NCBI GenBank assembly: GCA_035275625.1
Contig: DATEMK010000164.1
Location: 1-12,377, forward strand
DNA length: 12,377 bases
Source: DATEMK01 sp035275625
GTDB lineage: Bacteria; Bacteroidota; Bacteroidia; AKYH767-A; OLB10
Direction: 5' to 3'
Position 1 is the stretch's first letter. The number at the start of each line of letters is the position of its first letter. The notes under the pieces are model-generated. The model saw only the letters and a list, made by a program, of their open reading frames with translations, was not told the origin of the DNA and made no database searches. The translations under genes were made by a program, and so were the position numbers. This document shows positions 5,845 to 12,377 of this stretch, piece after piece.

Positions 5845-8283
5845 TTATTCCATCAAAACAATTTTCTGAACAGCAACTTTTTTCCCATCAACACTAAGCG
5901 CTCCGAAATAAGTTCCTTTTGAAAAATTATTTGCATTCCATGCAAAACTTGTTTGGTTTGATTTCAAAACTGTATCTACAACTGTGGTTCCTCTTGCATC
6001 AAAAATTTTTAGAATGGCATTATTTGATTTTGACAGATCAAAATAAAAATTGAAAACAGAGGATGAAGGATTCGGTTGAACCGAAAAGGAATAATTTTTT
6101 ACAGATGAAATAGTTGACGTCCCCACTGTGTGATCATAATATCCGAGAACGTACTCACCAATCTTCAACGTATCAATAATGATCTGACCCCTTTTATCAT
6201 TGGCAGCGAAAATCGCCAGCGAGTCACCGTTTATCAAATGCCAGTCGTCCCAGGTTCCCTGCCTGTACAGAAGCACAAGACTGTCTTCAACACCTGTTAT
6301 AAGCGTGTTGTCAAGATAGCCCGAAGTTGCACTTGTTGAACCATCATAGTAAAACTGTGCCTCTGATAAAAATCCCTGGGAAAATATTCCATCCACTTTC
6401 CAGTAATGATAATCCGATAAACGAATTCCCGGGTTGGATTGTTTGAAGCCATCAGGAAGCACATAATTATTCTCCACTCTTACTGTGTTAGTTCCTGTTC
6501 CAGGATTCAAAACATTTAAAGTAACATTAGTTTCTGTTATAACATTAGTTCCTGCAGCTGTAATTATTTTTTCAAAATCAACATTAGCATCGCTGATCTT
6601 TTCATTTCTGTCAAGTGCAACCCAGCTAAAAATTCCAATCAAAGGAATATGAAACATCTGTGTGGCAGAATCAATTTGTATAGTAACAGTAGTATCCATA
6701 AAATCATTTGCAAAAGTAATTTCAACAGGCATGCTGTAAATATGATTTGGATTTCCCCTGCTTCGCTGACGCGTATAAACAAAATAATGATCCAATCCGC
6801 CCGGTTGAAAGATTACAGAATCAATTGAAAACTGCGGAAAGCCGGGAGTGAAAACCCAGTCATCAAAAAAGCGTGTCATGTCCATCCCGCTTCCTGCTGT
6901 CAACGCATCGCGCAAATCATAGCTATCTGCATTTCCGTAAGCAAATTGATTCATGTAATATTGTGATCCTGCAAAGAATAAAGAGTCGCCCATATAGTTT
7001 CTCAGCGTATGAACTAAATCTGCTCCTTTCTGGTAAACAGTAAATCCATACGTATTAGTTTCAGGAATATTATTCATAGTCAGGTATGCACCATCATTTT
7101 GAGGAACATGTGCGAACTGCACAACTCTATGATGATTGGGCCTTATCCAGTTTTTATATGCCTGCAATCCGTAAACATGTTCTGTAGTAAATGCTTCATT
7201 GAATGTTGCGAATCCTTCATTGAGCCACATATCAGCGGCCGTTTTACAGGTAACCATATCGCCCCACCACATATGCGAAAGCTCGTGCGCCCACAACGTT
7301 TCATACGTGAGCGAACCATTGATAAATGCTCTTCCTATAGTGATTGCTGTTGCATGCTCCATTGCTCCGCTGTTAAAAGGAACTTCGAGATAACCCACTT
7401 TATTCCAGGGATAAGGTCCGTAAGCATTAATATAAGAGCTCAGTACTGTGTCAAGATTCTGAAACGTATTTAATGTGTTTACGGTATCTGCTGGCAGGCA
7501 TGCCCACTGCACAGGGATCCCGTTTGAAGTTCTGTCTAACGTATAAAAAGGAGCAGCTGCCATACAGGCAAGATAAGTAGGAATAGGATGATTAATTTTC
7601 CAATACCATGTTTTCGTTCCGTTGGCATTTAAGGTTTCGCTGATGAGTTCACCATTGCAGAAAGCTTTATATGTAGAAGGAGTGTTTATATAAAATTCAT
7701 ACGTGGCTTTGTCCGTGAAATTATCTATACAGGGAAACCATACTCTCCCTAAATTATGCGGAATGGCAGCAAAACCGACACCGAGATTAAATGCAAACGT
7801 CCCGGAAAAATAAAACCCGCCCCATCCTGAAGCATCCGTTTGCGGAGCGCCATTATAATAAACTTTTACGTGAGCTGTATCGCCTGTATTTAATGTTGTA
7901 ATTGTTGGAATAGTGAGAGTCGTATCATTATAAACATAAAACACCTGCAAGTTATTTACAAAAACAGAATCAATATTCAGCTCAAGAAGGCTGAGATAAA
8001 TGGTGTTGACATTATTGACTTTTGCAACAGCCGAAAGTTCCGCATGAGCTTTGATGGTGTGAGCTGAATAATTGATAGTATCAATATTTATTTTATAATG
8101 AGCAATATGAATAGTATCACCTGGTTGAGAAGAAACAGAGTTATTATTATTATTATTTTCCATTTTTAAAAATAAACTTTTCATTTCTCTGCATGATGAA
8201 GGTTGTTCAACTGCCTTTTGGGAAAATGAATTTTGAGAGATAAGAAATGAGAGTAAAATAATTAATGGGACCGTTTTGCGCAT
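5845..8283 (-). CDS. T9SS-secreted M1 family metalloaminopeptidase
   Basis: Secreted zinc aminopeptidase of 812 residues from the chosen start. Residues 1-21 are a Sec signal peptide (MRKTVPLIILLSFLISQNSFS), with cleavage likely before Gln22. A six-Asn run lies at 43-48. The M1 N-terminal beta domain follows, then the catalytic domain: exopeptidase motif GAMEH at 306-310 (GAMEN in many relatives), zinc site HELSH at 333-337 with the third ligand Glu356 after exactly 18 residues, and the probable catalytic Tyr417 in VYQKG. The last 83 residues (730-812, with PNPSSS, FDARG, GTYFG and a final KIVLME) form a type A T9SS sorting domain, so the enzyme is expected to cross the outer membrane. A longer frame from a TTG at 8310 exists. 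I prefer the ATG at 8283 because it opens the signal peptide and the TTG is part of a -7 promoter element. Role: degradation of external or surface peptides. It follows the glycosyltransferase gene on the same strand but seems to have its own promoter. Confidence 0.95.
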   Translation of the reverse strand: MRKTVPLIILLSFLISQNSFSQKAVEQPSSCREMKSLFLKMENNNNNNSVSSQPGDTIHIAHYKINIDTINYSAHTIKAHAELSAVAKVNNVNTIYLSLLELNIDSVFVNNLQVFYVYNDTTLTIPTITTLNTGDTAHVKVYYNGAPQTDASGWGGFYFSGTFAFNLGVGFAAIPHNLGRVWFPCIDNFTDKATYEFYINTPSTYKAFCNGELISETLNANGTKTWYWKINHPIPTYLACMAAAPFYTLDRTSNGIPVQWACLPADTVNTLNTFQNLDTVLSSYINAYGPYPWNKVGYLEVPFNSGAMEHATAITIGRAFINGSLTYETLWAHELSHMWWGDMVTCKTAADMWLNEGFATFNEAFTTEHVYGLQAYKNWIRPNHHRVVQFAHVPQNDGAYLTMNNIPETNTYGFTVYQKGADLVHTLRNYMGDSLFFAGSQYYMNQFAYGNADSYDLRDALTAGSGMDMTRFFDDWVFTPGFPQFSIDSVIFQPGGLDHYFVYTRQRSRGNPNHIYSMPVEITFANDFMDTTVTIQIDSATQMFHIPLIGIFSWVALDRNEKISDANVDFEKIITAAGTNVITETNVTLNVLNPGTGTNTVRVENNYVLPDGFKQSNPGIRLSDYHYWKVDGIFSQGFLSEAQFYYDGSTSATSGYLDNTLITGVEDSLVLLYRQGTWDDWHLINGDSLAIFAANDKRGQIIIDTLKIGEYVLGYYDHTVGTSTISSVKNYSFSVQPNPSSSVFNFYFDLSKSNNAILKIFDARGTTVVDTVLKSNQTSFAWNANNFSKGTYFGALSVDGKKVAVQKIVLME
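8141..8157 (+). repeat. TTA trinucleotide repeat encoding poly-Asn
   Basis: Five TTA units plus TT lie within the M1 peptidase gene. On the coding strand they are AAT codons giving most of the six-Asn run at residues 43-48 of the secreted protein. Changes in copy number would keep the frame. Confidence 0.7.
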
Positions 8284-8307
8284 GATTTTAAAGTTTAATT
8301 TGAAAAA

Positions 8308-8336
8308 CAAATTTAGAGAAATAAATTAAGATCAAT
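8308..8336 (-). promoter_or_regulatory. Promoter of the M1 peptidase gene
   Basis: On the minus strand TAAATTTG (8315-8308) matches TAnnTTTG exactly. An ATTG (8336-8333), close to the -33 TTTG box, lies 17 nt upstream, a slightly short spacer. The -33 part overlaps the stop codon of the upstream glycosyltransferase gene (8332-8334). The predicted leader to the ATG at 8283 is about 20 nt. Confidence 0.6.
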
Positions 8337-9762
8337 TTGAAAGTTTGTAAAGTCTGTACTTTTTCAGATCAAGATGTACATCTGAATATTTTTGAAGATC
8401 AGGTTTTGCCGTATCCGGAAGAATTAAATATAAAAAATTCATTTCGGGATTTGGATTAAGCGAAATATTGAAATGCCTCGTAAAATAAAGTTGCAATGAC
8501 CAATTGTCAAAAAAAGACGGATGCATGTTAATATCTGATCCCGGGGGAATAATTTTACCGATTGCATAAACATCATGAAGCATTTCTCTATCCCTGCGTG
8601 TATTTCCTATTTGTGTAATTGAAAAAATAATTGCCCCGGCAACCAGCCCGGCAGAAATTTTTTTAAAAACCGTATAAAATTTTCCGTTGATATGCATTTG
8701 CTGCAACAGCAGGGAAATTCCGGGCGCAATGACAGCTGCAAAAGCAATTGCAAAAAATGGCAATGACGGTACAAGATAAAATCTTCTTTGTTCCAGTGTT
8801 ACCATTAAAGGCAAAGAACCTGAAAGCCCTATTAACAGGAAAAGAAGAATAATTTTCCATGAAGGTTTTGTTGCTCCGCGAGGGAGTGATTTCTTTCTGA
8901 AAATAATAATCATGATAATACAAACAGCTGCCGGAATTAATAATTCATTCATCAGCCGTATTAAAATTTCAAAATGATTATCCGTAGTGTAAACACCCGG
9001 AGAGGTGAAGGCATTATACAACCTTGAATCATAATATGCTTTCAGAAACTGATAGCTTGACTCCTTTTGTAAAAGCAAAAAATAAATGCCGGCCGGTACA
9101 GCTAACAATATGAATGTATACAAAAGCATTTTACCAAATGAAAATTGCCGGTAAACAATCCAATGTATTCCCGCAATTGCCAAAGGAAACATTCCCTGGA
9201 TGCCTTTACAAAAGCTGCTTAAAAAAATACAAAAGCTCCCTGCAATTAAAAAAGGAACGGGTATTTTACTTTTAAACCCTTTTAAAATAAACCACGCAGC
9301 AAGCAAAATAAAAATTGACATGGTGCATTCTTCCATGTCATTTGCATATGTCCAGAAACAAACAGGTGGAATAATCCAGAATAAAAAAGGAAGCCAGCTT
9401 ATTTTGCTTATTTCCTGTTTGTCTTCATAAATTAAATTCCATATTTTTATAATCAGGCAGCCCGAAATACAGGCAGTGACGAACGAATAAATTCTTTCGG
9501 TATAGATGCTGTCGCCAAAAACCCTGAAAAAAAATGATTGAATCCAGAATGTTAATGGCGGCTGTTCACAAAAAACGGAATGCATGAAATTGTTAATATG
9601 CAGGTTCCACCAGGTTCCTATACCATTTGCAAGGTTTTTTGAAGCAACGGTATAAAGTATTCCGTCCATAAACATTCCATCCTGCACCAGGGACGGAACC
9701 AGCAATGCAATGAAAACTGCAATTGCAAAAATGAAGAAGGGAAGATTTTTTTTATCAGGCAT
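8332..9762 (-). CDS. GT39/ArnT-like polytopic membrane glycosyltransferase
   Basis: Integral inner-membrane protein of 476 residues in the fold class of PMT/ArnT (GT-C) glycosyltransferases, which move a sugar from a polyprenyl-phosphate donor to a protein or lipid acceptor on the outer face of the membrane. By eye it has about 11 hydrophobic segments (near 8-25, 92-110, 122-140, 148-163, 168-186, 190-205, 211-231, 270-289, 303-321, 330-355 and 368-385). The first external loop has Asp33 in MDGILY, EQPPLTFW (66-73) and an ER pair (89-90), as in this superfamily. EQRRFYLVPSLPF (324-336) resembles its conserved (K/R)RY-x2-P-x2-P segment. A soluble tail of about 90 residues ends the protein. Sugar and acceptor cannot be told; lipid A or protein glycosylation are both possible. 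The ATG start is followed by charged residues and the first membrane helix. A 7-nt TAAATTG at 9782-9776, one base short of the -7 consensus, is a weak promoter candidate. Confidence 0.82.
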   Translation of the reverse strand: MPDKKNLPFFIFAIAVFIALLVPSLVQDGMFMDGILYTVASKNLANGIGTWWNLHINNFMHSVFCEQPPLTFWIQSFFFRVFGDSIYTERIYSFVTACISGCLIIKIWNLIYEDKQEISKISWLPFLFWIIPPVCFWTYANDMEECTMSIFILLAAWFILKGFKSKIPVPFLIAGSFCIFLSSFCKGIQGMFPLAIAGIHWIVYRQFSFGKMLLYTFILLAVPAGIYFLLLQKESSYQFLKAYYDSRLYNAFTSPGVYTTDNHFEILIRLMNELLIPAAVCIIMIIIFRKKSLPRGATKPSWKIILLFLLIGLSGSLPLMVTLEQRRFYLVPSLPFFAIAFAAVIAPGISLLLQQMHINGKFYTVFKKISAGLVAGAIIFSITQIGNTRRDREMLHDVYAIGKIIPPGSDINMHPSFFDNWSLQLYFTRHFNISLNPNPEMNFLYLILPDTAKPDLQKYSDVHLDLKKYRLYKLSN

Positions 9763-9830
9763 GAATTAAAGGCTGCAATTTATTAATAAATTCATTTTTG
9801 AAATTATTGGAATAATCTATTATTTCCTTC

Positions 9831-9860
9831 ATTGCAGAAACATTAATTTATCTACTTTCG
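9831..9860 (+). promoter_or_regulatory. Promoter of the amino acid dehydrogenase gene
   Basis: TACTTTCG (9853-9860) matches the -7 consensus TAnnTTTG except for one base. ATTG (9831-9834), three of four bases of the -33 box, lies 18 nt upstream. The ATG at 9884 follows 23 nt later, giving a leader of about 20 nt that is rich in A. Confidence 0.6.
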
Positions 9861-9883
9861 CACCCTGTTTTAAAAAAACAAAA

Positions 9884-11146
9884 ATGGCTGTTCAAAGAAA
9901 AGAAAAAACAAATCCTTTTGAAGAAATGATTCAGCGGCTGGATGTGGCTGCTGAAATTATGGATCTTGATCCTGATGTTTATGAAGTAATGAAAAAACCT
10001 TCAAGACAAATACAGGTGAGCTTGCCTGTAATGCTTGATAACGGCAAGGTGAAAGTGTTTGAAGGATACCGTGTCATTCATTCTACGGCACTGGGACCCT
10101 CTAAAGGCGGAATTCGCTATTCCATGGAAGTAAATGAAGATGAAGTAAAAGCCCTTGCAGCATGGATGACATTCAAATGTGCTATTGCGGATATTCCTTA
10201 TGGAGGTGCAAAAGGCGGCATTACCTGCGATCCGTTAAAAATGTCAAAAGCAGAATTGGAACGGCTTACCCGTGCCTACACTGGGGCTATGTCAGATATT
10301 TTCGGAGTGGATAAAGATATTCCCGCACCTGACATGAACACGGGACCGCGCGAAATGGCCTGGATTGTTGATGAGTTTTCAAAAATAAAGGGAGGCTTCA
10401 CCCCGGGCATTGTGACAGGAAAACCGCTGCATTTGGGCGGATCACTTGGCCGTGTGGAAGCTACCGGGCGCGGAGTCATGATTGCAACGATCGAGGCGCT
10501 GCAAAAAATGAAAATGAATCCAAAGAAATGCCTCGCTGCTGTCCAGGGTTTTGGAAATGTCGGATCAATAACGGCACATCATTATGCATTGCAGGGAATA
10601 AAAGTGGTGGGCATTTCTGATCACACCGGTGCATTTTATAATCCGAAAGGAATCAATATAGAAAAAGCAATTGCTTTCCGCGAAAAAAATAACGGGATGC
10701 TGAAAGGATTTAAGGATGGAAAAGCCATTTCAAATGATGAGCTGCTCGAACTTCAAGTAGACATACTTGCCCCCTGCGCCCTTGAAAACCAGGTCAGAGA
10801 AGACAATGCGAATAAAATAAAAGCAAAACTTATTGCCGAAGGAGCCAACGGGCCTACCACCACAGCAGCCGATGAAATATTGGATAAGAAAGGAGTAATT
10901 ATCATTCCTGACATTCTTGCAAATGGGGGAGGAGTGACCGTTTCTTATTTTGAATGGGTGCAGAACCGGACAGGATATTATTATCATGAAGAAGAAGTCA
11001 ACAAGCGCGCAGACCGCTGGATGAGACAGGCATTTAAAAATGTGTGGGATGTTTCTGCGGAATATAAAGTTTCCTTGAGAACTGCAGCTTATATCTTTGC
11101 TCTTGAAAAAGTTGCCAAAGGAGTTAAATCAAGAGGAGCTTTTTAG
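9884..11146 (+). CDS. Glu/Leu/Phe/Val dehydrogenase, most likely glutamate dehydrogenase
   Basis: NAD(P)-dependent oxidative deamination of an amino acid to its 2-oxo acid, linking nitrogen assimilation or amino acid breakdown with the TCA cycle; cytoplasmic, usually hexameric. The 420 residues equal the size of bacterial and archaeal glutamate dehydrogenases of the short type. The N-terminal substrate domain has GPSKGGIRY (71-79), Lys98 in MTFKCA, the catalytic Lys110 in YGGAKGG and Asp150 in PAPDMNTG. The Rossmann domain has VQGFGNVG (220-227). Asp246 at the end of the second strand (GISDHTG) suggests NAD rather than NADP, an inference from the fold. NGGGVTVSYFEW (347-358) and the C-terminal helix are typical. 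The ATG start has an upstream -7/-33 promoter. The closely related leucine dehydrogenases are usually shorter (about 350-370 residues), so glutamate is favoured as substrate. The next gene follows after 101 bp on the same strand. Confidence 0.93.
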   Translation: MAVQRKEKTNPFEEMIQRLDVAAEIMDLDPDVYEVMKKPSRQIQVSLPVMLDNGKVKVFEGYRVIHSTALGPSKGGIRYSMEVNEDEVKALAAWMTFKCAIADIPYGGAKGGITCDPLKMSKAELERLTRAYTGAMSDIFGVDKDIPAPDMNTGPREMAWIVDEFSKIKGGFTPGIVTGKPLHLGGSLGRVEATGRGVMIATIEALQKMKMNPKKCLAAVQGFGNVGSITAHHYALQGIKVVGISDHTGAFYNPKGINIEKAIAFREKNNGMLKGFKDGKAISNDELLELQVDILAPCALENQVREDNANKIKAKLIAEGANGPTTTAADEILDKKGVIIIPDILANGGGVTVSYFEWVQNRTGYYYHEEEVNKRADRWMRQAFKNVWDVSAEYKVSLRTAAYIFALEKVAKGVKSRGAF

Positions 11147-11210
11147 TTTGAAGATTTGAAATTTGAAAGTGTTGATTATGTTAATTGGAAAACAAATCAA
11201 CTTAATTAAC
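11147..11210 (+). repeat. TTTGAA-type phased repeats and interleaved inverted arms
   Basis: Just after the dehydrogenase stop codon, TTTGAA occurs three times (11147, 11155, 11162), spaced 8 and 7 nt. Next come GTTGATT (11171-11177) and GTTAATT (11180-11186), then their complements AATCAAC (11195-11201) and AATTAAC (11204-11210) in the same order. The two 7-bp pairs interleave, so an H-type pseudoknot or either of two alternative hairpins could form. It ends 37 bp before the psd start codon. No function is known to me; AT-rich chance similarity is possible. Confidence 0.4.
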
Positions 11211-11247
11211 CCAATCATTATATTTAACTGCATCATCTGACCCAAAA

Positions 11248-11910
11248 ATGAAAATACACCGTGAAGGTTATACCATTCTCACCGTCACCGGGCTGGGGCT
11301 TGCTTTTCTGAACTTCGGAATTTTTTTCTTTTTTGACGAAGGTTCTGATCTACCAAAGTTTATTTTATTGGGAGTTTCACTGATTATTTTTCTTCTGTTC
11401 CTTCAATTCTTTCGTTACCCCAAACGTGAATATTCTTTCAATGAAAATTATGCAATGAGTCCCTGTGACGGAAAAGTCGTTGCCATTGAACAGGTAATGG
11501 ATAAGGAATATTTCAAGGAAAAGCGCATCCAGGTTTCAATTTTCATGTCACCCGTTAATGTTCATGCCAATTGGTACCCGGTAAGCGGACGTGTTAAGTA
11601 TTTACGGTATCATTTTGGAAAATACCTCGTAGCATGGCATCCCAAATCTTCAACTGAAAACGAACGGACAAGCATTGTTATTGAAAAAGAAAACAAAGCT
11701 GAAGTCATGATCCGCCAGATTGCAGGAGCTTTGGCAAAGCGGATTATTTATTATCCGCATGAGGGAGATATGGTAAGACAATGCGCTCAAATGGGTTTTA
11801 TAAAATTCGGTTCCCGTGTAGATTTGCTGCTACCTCTTTCTTCAAAAGTTTTTGTGAAGATCAATGACAGGGTAAAAGGGGGAGTAACTGTAATTGCAGA
11901 TCTCGCTTAA
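11248..11910 (+). CDS. psd: Phosphatidylserine decarboxylase, short membrane-anchored type
   Basis: Converts phosphatidylserine to phosphatidylethanolamine at the cytoplasmic membrane with a self-made pyruvoyl cofactor. The 220-residue protein matches the short 'PSD-related' class (about 210-230 residues) rather than the roughly 300-residue E. coli enzyme. Two hydrophobic segments (about 8-28 and 36-55) anchor it. The catalytic part has SPCDG (71-75, Asp74), PVNVHANWYP (102-111, His106) and the processing site FGSR (187-190). Cleavage between Gly188 and Ser189 would give a beta chain of about 188 residues and a pyruvoyl alpha chain of 32. The self-cleaving triad Asp74/His106/Ser189 is complete. 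The start is an ATG preceded by CCCAAAA, without a Shine-Dalgarno sequence. No clear TAnnTTTG box was found; TATATTTA at 11219-11226 is a poor match. It converges with the next gene across a 14-bp gap. Confidence 0.93.
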   Translation: MKIHREGYTILTVTGLGLAFLNFGIFFFFDEGSDLPKFILLGVSLIIFLLFLQFFRYPKREYSFNENYAMSPCDGKVVAIEQVMDKEYFKEKRIQVSIFMSPVNVHANWYPVSGRVKYLRYHFGKYLVAWHPKSSTENERTSIVIEKENKAEVMIRQIAGALAKRIIYYPHEGDMVRQCAQMGFIKFGSRVDLLLPLSSKVFVKINDRVKGGVTVIADLA

Positions 11911-11924
11911 AAGCTTAATACCTC

Positions 11925-12308
11925 TTATTTGGTGCAAACAGCGGTGTATGAATCCGTGTCAACTGAATAATTCAGATTTAATTTTCCACTGGAATACGTT
12001 CCGTAACCGGATACAGCAAAATTGCTGACGCTCTGAGACGGGATCACGATGCTGTTTTCATTTACTATAAAAATCGCTTTTTCACTGGAGCCAAGGTTAT
12101 CAAAATTGTAAACATTCAACGTATCTTCATTGCCGGATTTATTAATGCTAATGGTAAAAGTTGTTGCTCCGCCCGTTGAAGGAGTTTCAACGCATGTCCA
12201 TTCTCCGACATATTTGTCAGTTGGCAGATCGGCATCATCTTTTGCGCAGGAAGAAATGATAAATAATATTCCCGCGGTTAAAATTAACTTGAAATATTTT
12301 TTTTTCAT
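11925..12308 (-). CDS. Small lipoprotein, possibly lipocalin-like, unknown function
   Basis: A 127-residue lipoprotein. Residues 1-20 form a signal peptide (KKKYFK, then a hydrophobic core, ending IISS) before the lipidated Cys21. The mature N-terminus CAKDDADL carries Lys-Asp-Asp, as in the Bacteroidota surface-export signal, so the protein is predicted to be surface-exposed. The rest is short and beta-rich: YVGEWTCVE near residues 33-41, then alternating polar and hydrophobic strands, ending in YTAVCTK. Opening with a GxW motif resembles small lipocalin-like lipoproteins of this phylum, but I cannot confirm the family. Cys39 and Cys125 could form a disulfide joining the first and last strands. 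The start is an ATG with a -7 element 17 nt upstream. No function can be assigned. Confidence 0.8.
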   Translation of the reverse strand: MKKKYFKLILTAGILFIISSCAKDDADLPTDKYVGEWTCVETPSTGGATTFTISINKSGNEDTLNVYNFDNLGSSEKAIFIVNENSIVIPSQSVSNFAVSGYGTYSSGKLNLNYSVDTDSYTAVCTK

Positions 12309-12324
12309 GATAAATTCTTTGCTG

Positions 12325-12332
12325 CAAAAATA
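12325..12332 (-). promoter_or_regulatory. -7 promoter element of the small lipoprotein gene
   Basis: On the minus strand this reads TATTTTTG, an exact TAnnTTTG, followed by CAGC as in the rpmE2 promoter, and it ends 16 nt before the ATG. No TTTG-like box stands at the right distance upstream. Confidence 0.5.
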
Positions 12333-12377
12333 TAACCTAAAGATGGAAATTATTTTTTTGCTAATTCAAATTTCATT

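Noticed and set aside
11219..11226. TATATTTA upstream of psd as a -7 element
   Set aside because: It lacks the conserved final G and has no -33 partner; such AT-rich strings are common in the intergenic DNA.
9884..11910. A dehydrogenase-psd operon with shared function
   Set aside because: The 101-bp gap filled with repeats and the lack of a metabolic link give no support beyond the shared strand.
12350..12376. Eight codons plus stop on the minus strand (MKFELAKK) at the window edge, possibly the end of an upstream gene
   Set aside because: It is too short to judge and is cut by the window border; other frames give equally plausible endings.

Overview
The window looks like an ordinary chromosomal stretch of an AT-rich Bacteroidota (Bacteroidetes) genome. 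Four signs point there: a peptidase with a C-terminal type IX secretion (T9SS) sorting domain; two lipoproteins whose mature N-termini read Cys-x-Lys-(Asp/Glu)-Asp, like the surface-export signal of this phylum; several TAnnTTTG (-7) promoter elements instead of the E. coli-type -10 box; and start codons without clear Shine-Dalgarno sequences. I see no transposase, integrase, CRISPR array, tRNA or rRNA. No gene-free stretch exceeds 300 bases; the longest is the 187 bp between the divergent genes near position 4290.

Layout. Positions 30-4198 hold three minus-strand genes. In transcription order they are the ribosomal protein L31 type B gene (with its own promoter and a good intrinsic terminator), a GlmU-like sugar nucleotidyltransferase/acetyltransferase gene, and lon for the ATP-dependent protease. 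Positions 4386-5834 carry a plus-strand gene for a surface lipoprotein with a beta-helix and a choice-of-anchor-Q-like C-terminus. It converges, with a 10 bp gap, on a minus-strand pair: a GT39/ArnT-like membrane glycosyltransferase (8332-9762) followed by a T9SS-secreted M1 aminopeptidase (5845-8283). Divergent from the glycosyltransferase are the plus-strand genes for a Glu/Leu-type amino acid dehydrogenase (9884-11146) and a small phosphatidylserine decarboxylase (11248-11910). The latter converges with a small minus-strand lipoprotein gene (11925-12308).

How the genes fit together. They do not form one pathway. They are housekeeping functions (protein quality control, translation, cell-wall or sugar-nucleotide precursors, nitrogen metabolism, phosphatidylethanolamine synthesis) mixed with envelope and secreted proteins. 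I found no convincing new multi-gene system. The points worth a second look are in gene-free DNA and at gene ends: 7-nt-phased repeats, one of which makes a long inverted repeat across a stop codon; -7 promoter elements whose terminal TTG imitates a start codon in two genes; and the predicted surface lipoproteins of unknown function.
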